Positions 9,165-16,756 of a stretch of DNA of 64,000 nucleotides are shown one piece after another. Below the pieces are notes generated by a model, which ran no database searches, was not told the origin of the DNA, and saw only the letters and a program-made list of their open reading frames with translations. The stretch comes from Pseudomonas tolaasii NCPPB 2192 (GTDB lineage Bacteria; Pseudomonadota; Gammaproteobacteria; Pseudomonadales; Pseudomonadaceae): NCBI RefSeq assembly GCF_002813445.1, contig NZ_PHHD01000001.1:496001-560000 (forward strand). The letters are read 5' to 3'. The stretch's first letter is position 1. The number at the start of each line of letters is the position of its first letter. The position numbers were made by a program, and so were the translations under genes.

Positions 9165-10922
9165 ATGTTGAAAACCCAAAGTACCTACCTCAACTATCTG
9201 AAATCTATCCTGCCGCTCATTGTAGAAACCTCGATCCAGCCCGATGAAGTGACGCAGCTGCAGAACGATATCGAACATACCGAACTGCTCGTCCCCGTCA
9301 TTGGTGCGTTCAGCGCTGGCAAGAGCAGCTTGCTGAACGCTTTCCTTGGCGAAAACGTCCTGGGTATAGGCCTGACGCCCGAAACCGAGTTGGCCACTGA
9401 GTTGCGCTACAGCAATGACCCGCATCTCCTGGCCATTCGCCTGGATGGTAGCAGTGAGCGCCTGGGCGTCAGCGCTCTTGCCGGTATCAAGACTCGCGCC
9501 AACGAATTCACCCACCTTCAGTTGTACCTGGATAACCCGCGACTCAAAGCCTCGCCCTCACTGGTGCTGGTTGACATGCCCGGGTTCGGCTCCTCATTGG
9601 CCAACCACAACAAAGCAATCGCGTACTACCTGCCCCGCGGCGTGCACTTCATCGTGGTGACCAGCGTGGAAGACGGCAACATCACTCAGTCGATGTTGCG
9701 TCAACTGGATGACCTGCAGACTTACGGGCGTGATTTCACCTTCCTGCTGAACAAGGTCAACCTGCGCTCGGACGAGCAAGTGCAAGAAGTCGCGGAACTG
9801 ATCGACGAGCAGATCCGGATCAACTTTGTCGACACGCGCCCCCTGATCAAGGTAGGACTCGACGGAGATATCCAACTGGCCGAAGTGCTTGCGCGCCTGC
9901 AACCCGAACAAATCGTTCGCCAGGTGTTTGAAGATCGATTGAAAGATCTGACCCATTCACTGCTTAACCAGATCAACCTTGCGCTGACCTCGCTGAAAAA
10001 GAACCAGGCCGAAAATCAACATGCCCTGAGCGAGCTGGCCAATGGTATTCGGCAGATCGAGCGCAAGCGCGACGGCATTCTTGAAGACCTGCGCGACAAG
10101 CAGCTGGACCGCGCCGTCGACAGCTGCCTCAACGCGGTCGGCCGTGAACTTGATAACGCACAGTCGGAACTGGTCAGCGCCGGTCTGGCGGGTAATCAGG
10201 AAGCTTTTTCGCGGATCGTATCCGAAGTGGTCCGAAGCTCGATGACCCGCACCATTAAGGAGCAGATGGACATTCTCAGTCGCTCCGTCGTCACCGACTT
10301 TGCGCAAGCCGTGGGTGACCTGGGCAAGAGCATGGGCCAGTTCAGCAATGATCCCAACTGGCTGGACCAGATCACCGACAGGATCAACCGCACCCTGCAA
10401 AAAACCGGAGAGGCCCTGGGCAACTGGAGCAAATCGCTGGCCGCACGCAATACAAACGAACTGGAAAGACTGAAACAAGAAAGTGGCTGGAAGGACGGAA
10501 ACCCGCTACCCAAAGTGAGCTATCAAGGCCTGGCCACCGTGCTGGCAGTCACTACGTCCGTAGTCAATCCACTGATCGAACTGGCCATCATCTTTCTTCC
10601 GCAGATTCTGTCCTTCCTTAATGAGGGGCGTCAGCGTGACCAACTCCGCCAGAAAGTGACCAATGAAATCATTCCTTCGGTTAAACGCGAGTTGCGGGAT
10701 CGACTGCCGGTCCTGCTCGCCGAACAGATGGAAGTGCTGGTGACTCAAGTCAGCGTGGAGTTCGAGCGCGAAATCGGTGAAAAACAGAAGCTCATTGATG
10801 AACTGGTCGCCAGCCGCAATCACGATGCCGAGGCGGCCGAGCATCAGATCGCGCTACTGACCCGCGCCAGAGAACAACTGCAACAACTCGCCAAACAAGC
10901 CCTCTACGAGTCGCAGCAATGA
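9165..10922 (+). CDS. Dynamin-like GTPase 1 with a predicted membrane segment
   Basis: A 585-residue protein with a complete GTPase signature: G1 GAFSAGKS at residues 47-54, G3 DMPG at 137-140 and G4 NKVN at 196-199. A long helical stalk follows, then a hydrophobic stretch at about residues 450-485 (LAIIFLPQILSFL) suited to membrane insertion, and a helical C-terminus. This order (GTPase, stalk, membrane paddle, helices) is that of bacterial dynamin-like proteins, which bind and remodel membranes and often act as unequal pairs. Its stop overlaps the start of the second GTPase gene (ATGA). No cargo or partner can be read from the sequence. Confidence 0.88.
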   Translation: MLKTQSTYLNYLKSILPLIVETSIQPDEVTQLQNDIEHTELLVPVIGAFSAGKSSLLNAFLGENVLGIGLTPETELATELRYSNDPHLLAIRLDGSSERLGVSALAGIKTRANEFTHLQLYLDNPRLKASPSLVLVDMPGFGSSLANHNKAIAYYLPRGVHFIVVTSVEDGNITQSMLRQLDDLQTYGRDFTFLLNKVNLRSDEQVQEVAELIDEQIRINFVDTRPLIKVGLDGDIQLAEVLARLQPEQIVRQVFEDRLKDLTHSLLNQINLALTSLKKNQAENQHALSELANGIRQIERKRDGILEDLRDKQLDRAVDSCLNAVGRELDNAQSELVSAGLAGNQEAFSRIVSEVVRSSMTRTIKEQMDILSRSVVTDFAQAVGDLGKSMGQFSNDPNWLDQITDRINRTLQKTGEALGNWSKSLAARNTNELERLKQESGWKDGNPLPKVSYQGLATVLAVTTSVVNPLIELAIIFLPQILSFLNEGRQRDQLRQKVTNEIIPSVKRELRDRLPVLLAEQMEVLVTQVSVEFEREIGEKQKLIDELVASRNHDAEAAEHQIALLTRAREQLQQLAKQALYESQQ

Positions 10923-13156
10923 ACGCACAACACGTCCTGGATCTAAACCAACGCCTCCATCAATGGATGGAAAAGTACAACCCTGAGCTGGAAAAAGACA
11001 TCGCTCAATGGCTGCGCAAGCACGCCATAGACAGCACCGAAGACCTGGACATAGCCTTCAGCCAATTAGTCGAAGAGAATCGTTTGCTGCAGATCGGCGT
11101 CGTGGGTCGAGTAAAAGCCGGCAAGTCTTCATTGCTCAACGCTCTGATCTTCGACGGTCATGCGATTCTGCCAAGGGCTGCCACCCCGATGACCGCTGCG
11201 CTGACCACCCTGACCCATGGCGACACCTTCGGGGCCGAGGTTCAGTTCTACAGCGCGGCTGATCGGGAAAATATCGAGCAAAACGCCCTGCGTTACGAGC
11301 AACGACTTCGCGAAGAAAAGTCTCGCGCCTACGAAACGCTGAGCCAGCGCCGTCAGCGCAGTGGCCGACACGTAGAAGACGCGCAGTTCCATGCTGACGT
11401 CGAGAAAACTGCCCGGCGAGCCCTGCAAGGGGAACATGCGCTGGCGGCTGCCCATGACCAGTGGCAGAGCATTCGCAGCTCCAATGTCGATTTCAGATCC
11501 CTCGACAGCCTGGGCCGCCTGCAGGCAACTGATGCTCAGTCATTGGCCGACAAGCTGCTGGACTATGTCGGCGTCGGCGGCAACTACATGCCGTTGACCA
11601 AAAGCGTCGATATCTTCCTGCCGCTGGACTCGTTGCGTAACGTGCGCATCATTGACACCCCGGGCCTGAATGACCCTGTGCAGTCCCGCGAAGAACGTAC
11701 GACAGCCTTGCTCAAGAATTGCGATGTGGTCTTTATCGTCAGCCCTGCCGGCCAGTTCCTCAGTGAGCAGGACATCGAGATGATGAGCCGGATCACTCAG
11801 AAAGAGGGTGTCCAGGAACTGGTGTTGATCGCCAGCCAGGTCGACAACCAGCTGTATGGCAGCGACACCCGCCAGCCAACGCTTCAGGGATCGCTGGACA
11901 AGATCACTCAGACGCTCAGCGCGCACATGGTCGATACCCTGCAACGCTTGAAGGTCCAGCATCCGGAGATCGGTGCGACTTTCGACAATCTGATTGATAA
12001 AGGCGCCGGCAAGGTCCTGCATACCTCGGGCATGTGCCACAGCCTTTCGGTTCGTTTTGACCAACAGAACGATTGGGACAGTGGCGAGCAGAAGGCGTGG
12101 GAAAACCTTCAAGCGAATTACCCTGACTTCTTTACGCCAGAGCATGCCGAACGTTGCCGAGGCAATCTCGACCTGCTGGCCAACACCGAAGCGCTGCGGG
12201 CGGTGCTGGACAGTGTCCGCGCGCAGAAGGACCGCATTATCGAAGATCGGCGCGAGGAGCTCATTCGCGCCAAGTCCTCGGCACTGGAAGCGTTCCGGGC
12301 CGACTTGCTGAACTTTACCCAGGCCAAGTATCAGGAAGTCCGCAATGCCGATATTGAGGACCTGAAGGCTCAGCGGCGCAAGCTGGACAGCCTGATGGTA
12401 GTGGGCACCTACGAGCTCGATAACGTATTGACCAATTGCGCAAAAGAGTTTTGCGAGGATCTGAAAAAGGATCTCACAAAGGAACTTGAATCTGCTTATC
12501 GCTCCACGCTTAAGGAGGTCGGTGCATCCGCTAGTGAAGAGTCGAAATCCAGAGAGGTGGTGCGCGACAGCATCGTGGCAAAATTTGCCAACTGGGGTTG
12601 GGGTGGCGGCAAGGAAACCCACCACTACACCGTATTCAAGTTGTTCTGGCGCCAGGTATGCAACGAGCTGGAGGAGTTTGCCGAAGGTCTGACAGGCACC
12701 CTGAAAAGCACAAGCGATGCCCTGACTAAAAAGTTTCGCGACAACCTAGTCAAGGAATCGACCGCGGTCGCCAGGCGTCACCTTGGCGATGACCTGGACA
12801 CCGCGTTGATCATCCGAACCAACCAAGGTCTGGCTGCCCGCCTCAAGCTCCCCGTTTTTGAACTCAGCAGCCAGGAACTGAGCAAACTCAAAGGCACTGG
12901 CAGTTACCTGCTGGACGATGAGGCACGAGAGTTCCTGCACAATGCCCGGCATCTTCTGGATGGCCTCAAGGGACAGGCCAAAAAGCAAATCCGTCATTTG
13001 GCGGAGGACGTGACTGAAAAGCTTCCACCCTCCTACGGCAGTGCATTTTTCCAGGATATGCAGGCGCGGATGGAACAGCTGGAAGAACAGGTCGAAAATA
13101 CTCTTCTGACCCTGGACCGCCTGCAACGCATGGCCAAGGAACTGGAGGCGGCATGA
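10919..13156 (+). CDS. Dynamin-like GTPase 2
   Basis: A 745-residue protein. G1 is GRVKAGKS at residues 63-70, G3 is IIDTPGLNDP near residue 245, and a G4-like SQVD follows. Between G1 and G3 lies an inserted basic helical segment rich in Arg and Gln. The C-terminal 350 residues are long amphipathic helices ending in a coiled coil. No strong hydrophobic paddle is visible, in contrast to its upstream neighbour, so it may be the soluble partner in a hetero-oligomer. It overlaps both neighbours by ATGA, which argues for coupled translation and fixed stoichiometry of the three GTPases. Confidence 0.87.
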   Translation: MNAQHVLDLNQRLHQWMEKYNPELEKDIAQWLRKHAIDSTEDLDIAFSQLVEENRLLQIGVVGRVKAGKSSLLNALIFDGHAILPRAATPMTAALTTLTHGDTFGAEVQFYSAADRENIEQNALRYEQRLREEKSRAYETLSQRRQRSGRHVEDAQFHADVEKTARRALQGEHALAAAHDQWQSIRSSNVDFRSLDSLGRLQATDAQSLADKLLDYVGVGGNYMPLTKSVDIFLPLDSLRNVRIIDTPGLNDPVQSREERTTALLKNCDVVFIVSPAGQFLSEQDIEMMSRITQKEGVQELVLIASQVDNQLYGSDTRQPTLQGSLDKITQTLSAHMVDTLQRLKVQHPEIGATFDNLIDKGAGKVLHTSGMCHSLSVRFDQQNDWDSGEQKAWENLQANYPDFFTPEHAERCRGNLDLLANTEALRAVLDSVRAQKDRIIEDRREELIRAKSSALEAFRADLLNFTQAKYQEVRNADIEDLKAQRRKLDSLMVVGTYELDNVLTNCAKEFCEDLKKDLTKELESAYRSTLKEVGASASEESKSREVVRDSIVAKFANWGWGGGKETHHYTVFKLFWRQVCNELEEFAEGLTGTLKSTSDALTKKFRDNLVKESTAVARRHLGDDLDTALIIRTNQGLAARLKLPVFELSSQELSKLKGTGSYLLDDEAREFLHNARHLLDGLKGQAKKQIRHLAEDVTEKLPPSYGSAFFQDMQARMEQLEEQVENTLLTLDRLQRMAKELEAA

Positions 13157-15261
13157 AGACTGAATTGTTTCCTCCAGCGCTGATGACCCAACTGGATAAA
13201 CTCGGCCAGTTGTTCATCCGGCGTCGCAAGCTGCTGCGTGACGGTGTGGTCGAAACTCTCAAGGTTGCGGATGATCAGCACTATGCCTTGACCCGCGAAT
13301 ATCAGGGCGCAGTGGCGCGTCTTGAGACGCTGACTGCCGACCATGGGCAACTGACCGAACGCCAGGCCAGCACCGCCGCCGAGCTGACCGACACCCGGCA
13401 AGCCTTGCACGCTGTGCAGCAGTCGCTGGAGCAGGCCAATACTGAGCATACGCACGCTCAACAGACGGCGCGGCTGCGCTTCGACACCTTGTCGACGCGG
13501 CATGCGCAACTGGTGCAGGAACGTAACAGCATTGAGGACGCTCGCCACGTCCTCGAACAAAACCTCGAGCAAGCGCGACTTGAATTGCACGCCGGTGCCG
13601 AAGCGCTCAAGGCGGCGGATGAACGTCATGAGACGCTGACCCAAGAGCACCAGAACACCCTGGCGCGCCTTGAAACCCTGACAGCGGAACATGGACAACT
13701 GACCGAGCGCCAGGCCAACACCGCTGCCGAGTTGACCAGCACCCGACAGACACTCGAAGGTGTGCAGCAGTCGCTGGAAGAGGCCCTCGACCAGCATCAG
13801 CGCGACCAGGAGCAGGCGCGCGAACGCTTCGACAGTCTGTCGATGCAACATGCCCGACTGGAACAGGAACGCAATACCGTCGAGTCGCAACGTCAGGCTC
13901 TTGAGCAGACACTGGAACAGACTCGCCTGGAACTGCAAGCCAGCATCAAGGCGCACGAAACACTGCAACAGATCCATGAAGATGAGCTACAACAGCACGC
14001 TCAGTTGGCGGACGAATTTCAAGCGTTGAATCAACACCACGGGGACACCTGGACGCGCTTCCAGCTCATCTCCCGGCTGCTCGCCGCTCGCCCTCGGGAA
14101 AGCGCTGGCCTGGCCCGTTTCAGAGAATTGCTGGCGAACGATTACATGGTGTTCGCAGACAATGAATCGTCCCTGGCCGCCGAAGCCAAGGCCCTCACAA
14201 TGTTGCAGTCGATCCAGCAGGAACTGGCCTTGCTCGTAGGCTTTCCAGACGTTCATGAGCGCACCATCGTCGGCATTGTCGGTGGCTTCAGCAGCGGCAA
14301 GTCCGAGTTCATCAACAGTTTCATCCGTGACCCCGAGGTGCGCCTGGCGGTCGGTATGCAGCCAGTCACCGCTATCCCCAGCTACGTGCTGGCGACTGAT
14401 GAACGGATGATTCGCGGGTACTCCGCGAACGGTGGCCATATCAAACTGGATGTGGACTTCTACAAAAGCATCTCCCATGCCTTCATCAATTCGTTCAGTT
14501 TCGACTTGAAGAGCCTGATGCCGTTCATGTGCGTGGGTGTTCAGATGAACCCTGACTACTTCAGCAACATTTGCTTCATCGACACACCCGGCTACAACCC
14601 ACCGGCGACGGCGGCCGAACACAGTCAGGGTGACAAACGCACTGCCATCCAGTTTGCGCAGCAGTCCGACGCGATCATCTGGCTGATCGGCCTCGACTCC
14701 AACGGCACGGTGCCTGACTCAGACCTGGACTTTATCCAACAGATTGGCGTCGAGCAGCGGTCGGTCTATGTCGTTCTGACCAAGGCCGACCTCAAGTCCG
14801 AAGACGACATCGAGTACGTCATGGATGAGGTCCAGGACATCCTGCAATCCGAGGGAATTGTGGTTGTCGGGATCAGTGCGTACAGCTCCACCCTGCGCAA
14901 CGAAGTGGCTTATCGAGACGTGCCACTTCTGGAGTATTTCTCCCGGATCAACCTACAAGGTGATGCGCGGCAACACCTCGATGGGCGACTGCGCGAAGTT
15001 TTCTCGATGTATGACGATGCCATTCAGGCAGATATCAGCGCGATGCGTACACAAAAAACCGCCATCAACGGACTACGACTCGACAGCCTGGAAATCGGTG
15101 GCAAGGATGTTTATGAGCGAATGCTCGGCCCCATCGACAAACTCGACAGCAAACTGGATACAGCACCATTGGAGCGCTGGCTCAAGGAGTCACGACGTCT
15201 GTTCGAGGACTTCAGCGATGCCGTCCGGCTGACTGCGGAAGTGCCCGAAACAGAGGTATAG
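13153..15261 (+). CDS. Dynamin-like GTPase 3 with a tandem-repeat coiled-coil arm
   Basis: A 702-residue protein in which the GTPase is C-terminal. Residues about 30-310 form a long Gln/Glu/Arg-rich coiled coil containing two tandem copies of a 116-residue repeat (starting at Lys37 and Lys153). The GTPase follows, with G1 GGFSSGKS near residue 380, G3 FIDTPGYNPP near 477 and G4 TKAD near 544. The family normally carries its helices after or around the GTPase; an extended N-terminal arm suggests a tether or sensor. Last member of the overlapping GTPase trio; an 82-bp gap separates it from the YkvA-like gene. Confidence 0.86.
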   Translation: MKTELFPPALMTQLDKLGQLFIRRRKLLRDGVVETLKVADDQHYALTREYQGAVARLETLTADHGQLTERQASTAAELTDTRQALHAVQQSLEQANTEHTHAQQTARLRFDTLSTRHAQLVQERNSIEDARHVLEQNLEQARLELHAGAEALKAADERHETLTQEHQNTLARLETLTAEHGQLTERQANTAAELTSTRQTLEGVQQSLEEALDQHQRDQEQARERFDSLSMQHARLEQERNTVESQRQALEQTLEQTRLELQASIKAHETLQQIHEDELQQHAQLADEFQALNQHHGDTWTRFQLISRLLAARPRESAGLARFRELLANDYMVFADNESSLAAEAKALTMLQSIQQELALLVGFPDVHERTIVGIVGGFSSGKSEFINSFIRDPEVRLAVGMQPVTAIPSYVLATDERMIRGYSANGGHIKLDVDFYKSISHAFINSFSFDLKSLMPFMCVGVQMNPDYFSNICFIDTPGYNPPATAAEHSQGDKRTAIQFAQQSDAIIWLIGLDSNGTVPDSDLDFIQQIGVEQRSVYVVLTKADLKSEDDIEYVMDEVQDILQSEGIVVVGISAYSSTLRNEVAYRDVPLLEYFSRINLQGDARQHLDGRLREVFSMYDDAIQADISAMRTQKTAINGLRLDSLEIGGKDVYERMLGPIDKLDSKLDTAPLERWLKESRRLFEDFSDAVRLTAEVPETEV
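13261..13956 (+). repeat. Two tandem in-frame copies of a 348-bp coiled-coil unit
   Basis: The two 116-residue units are easily aligned: both carry LETLTA(D/E)HGQLTERQA, QQSLE, R(F)D(T/S)LS and LEQ(N/T)LEQ(A/T)RLEL in the same order and spacing. They differ at many positions, so this is an established duplication rather than an assembly artefact. Confidence 0.85.
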
Positions 15262-15343
15262 AGGCGGGTTTGGCGAAAACCACTTCACCGTCCATCTTGA
15301 TCACACAACCCTCGTCAAAACCAATGACCGTAGAGAGAAACCC

Positions 15344-15682
15344 ATGTCAGACAACGCATTTGAAAAGGATTACTCAGACGACTCGTTCTGGGACAAAGTT
15401 AAAAACTATGCGAAATACGCTGGCGAGGCGGCACTAGAACCCGCACTGAAGATGTACTACGCCGCAACCGACTCAGACACGCCCACCTGGGCAAAAACCA
15501 CCATTTATGGTGCGCTCGGCTATTTCATCTCTCCGATCGACGTCATCCCCGACATCACGCCAATCGTGGGCTACACCGACGACATCGGCGTGTTGTGCGC
15601 AGCGTTGGCAGCGACCGCTACTCATATCAAGGCAGAACACGTGACCAAGGCGAAGGAAACACTGAAGCAGTGGTTTTCCTGA
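15344..15682 (+). CDS. YkvA-family (DUF1232) membrane-associated protein
   Basis: A 112-residue protein with the YkvA core: Y(F)ISPIDVIPD at about residues 63-73, followed by a hydrophobic segment (IGVLCAALAATATHI). DUF1232 proteins are small, membrane-associated and of unknown biochemistry; they recur near membrane-stress and conflict genes. The N-terminal 40 residues are charged. It lies 82 bp behind the GTPase trio on the same strand, and a hairpin follows at 15692, so it is probably the last gene of that operon. Family call good, role unknown. Confidence 0.85.
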   Translation: MSDNAFEKDYSDDSFWDKVKNYAKYAGEAALEPALKMYYAATDSDTPTWAKTTIYGALGYFISPIDVIPDITPIVGYTDDIGVLCAALAATATHIKAEHVTKAKETLKQWFS

Positions 15683-15691
15683 TCTGACCGG

Positions 15692-15728
15692 GAAGCCTTA
15701 CTACAGGTCCCGCTTGGGGTAAGGCTTC
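15692..15728 (+). terminator. Hairpin behind the YkvA-like gene
   Basis: A perfect 10-bp stem (GAAGCCTTAC / GTAAGGCTTC) lies 10 bp after the stop of the YkvA-like gene. There is no T-tract on the plus strand, so it may terminate weakly or only stabilise the transcript end. Confidence 0.45.
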
Positions 15729-15804
15729 AGCGCAACCGTCAGCGTCATGGCATGGCCACAAACCATGACACACCCCATTCCATCTCTCCTGAAGAGTCAA
15801 TCTC

Positions 15805-16455
15805 ATGGATTACCAAACCCTCAAGGCGCGCCACCGACTTGAACGCGACAACCATCACGTCAACCTGACATTGCGTGTGCATCGGTCCTTGAGCTGGTTG
15901 CAACGCGCCGAACAAGCTGATGATCCCGACGGTCGTTTCGTTTTCCTGTGGATTGCCTTCAACGCCGCCTACGCAACTGACATCGACGAGAACTATCGGT
16001 TATCCGAACAGGAAACCTTCCGTGCCTTTCTGCGCAAGCTTTGCGATCTAGATCGCGAGCGGCAGATAGAGACGCTGGTATGGTCCGAGTTTTCCGGAAG
16101 CATCCGTGTGCTGCTGGATAACCCATACGTTTTTCAGAGCTTCTGGGATCACCAGAATGGCAAGATCACCGAGCAACAATGGAGCGAACGTTTCGCCGAC
16201 GGCCGACGCAGAGCACAGTCCGCTCTGGCACAACGCGATACTGCCGATGTACTCGCGGTGCTGTTCAATCGCATCTACACCTTGCGCAATCAGATCATGC
16301 ACGGCGGTGCGACCTGGGATAGCAGTATCAACCGACCACAATTGCGCGATTGCGGGAAGCTGCTTGGCAAGTTGGTGCCGTTAATCATCCATCTGATGCT
16401 GGAAAATCCCGACACGCTCTGGGGGGACGCATGCTATCCGGTCGTGCAGGCTTGA
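15805..16455 (+). CDS. HEPN-domain protein, putative RNase
   Basis: A 216-residue, all-helical protein with the sequence TLRNQIMHGG at about residues 159-168, containing the Rx4H motif (RN...H) that forms the RNA-cleaving centre of HEPN ribonucleases. The N-terminal half includes FLWIAFNAAY, a pattern often seen in the HEPN proteins of abortive-infection type. No nucleotidyltransferase (MNT) antitoxin gene is adjacent. It lies between the GTPase/YkvA operon and the AAA+ operon on the same strand, within the area bounded by the repeated operators. A toxin-like RNase under control of the cluster is plausible; a non-catalytic HEPN scaffold is the alternative. Confidence 0.72.
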   Translation: MDYQTLKARHRLERDNHHVNLTLRVHRSLSWLQRAEQADDPDGRFVFLWIAFNAAYATDIDENYRLSEQETFRAFLRKLCDLDRERQIETLVWSEFSGSIRVLLDNPYVFQSFWDHQNGKITEQQWSERFADGRRRAQSALAQRDTADVLAVLFNRIYTLRNQIMHGGATWDSSINRPQLRDCGKLLGKLVPLIIHLMLENPDTLWGDACYPVVQA

Positions 16456-16467
16456 GTGGAAAGTGAA

Positions 16468-16599
16468 TCAATCCCCGCCAGTGGCTGCCTTACGCCAAAT
16501 ATCGCTCTCTCGTTCCATTTGCTTGTACTTCTGGTACAGATCAAAGCTCTTTTTGAGCACCACGACCAGACCCACTGTTGCCAGCACGTTCTTCAGCAT
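16468..16599 (-). CDS. Tiny 43-aa single-pass membrane peptide (paralogue 1)
   Basis: A 43-residue peptide read on the minus strand: a start MLKNVLATVG, a hydrophobic stretch LVVVL, then KKSFDLYQKYKQME and a charged tail. A GAGGGAT lies about 7 bp before the ATG. It closely matches the 39-aa peptide at 20274-20393 over more than 30 positions (KN, hydrophobic run, KK, aromatic, Y..M). The start is 52 bp from the inverted repeat at 16651, oriented away from the AAA+ gene. Conservation between two copies and a good ribosome binding site support a real gene. Function unknown; a membrane-active effector or anchor is one guess. Confidence 0.7.
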   Translation of the reverse strand: MLKNVLATVGLVVVLKKSFDLYQKYKQMERESDIWRKAATGGD

Positions 16600-16650
16600 T
16601 GCTCATCCCTCTCTGGTCCATTTTGTGGATTCCAGACTAAGAGTCAGGCA

Positions 16651-16665
16651 CGACAGATTGTGTCG
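16651..16665. promoter_or_regulatory. Inverted repeat CGACA-N5-TGTCG, candidate WYL operator (site 2)
   Basis: A perfect 5-5-5 repeat with spacer GATTG, in the divergent gap between the tiny peptide gene (start 16599) and the AAA+/WYL operon (start 16757). It could control both directions and would make WYL regulator 1 autoregulated. Confidence 0.62.
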
Positions 16666-16756
16666 AGCCTGAACACTCACTGACCACTGTTACCACGACA
16701 CATTCTGACCAGCCCTCATCCCATCCTGCCTCCTCCACAGCATCAGGAGATTCAGC

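Noticed and set aside
11540..12625. Long antisense frame of 361 codons
   Set aside because: Lies opposite the second dynamin-like gene; long shadow frames are expected in high-GC coding DNA.
13261..13956. Tandem coiled-coil repeat as a misassembly
   Set aside because: The two units have diverged at many residues, so they are not one sequence read twice.
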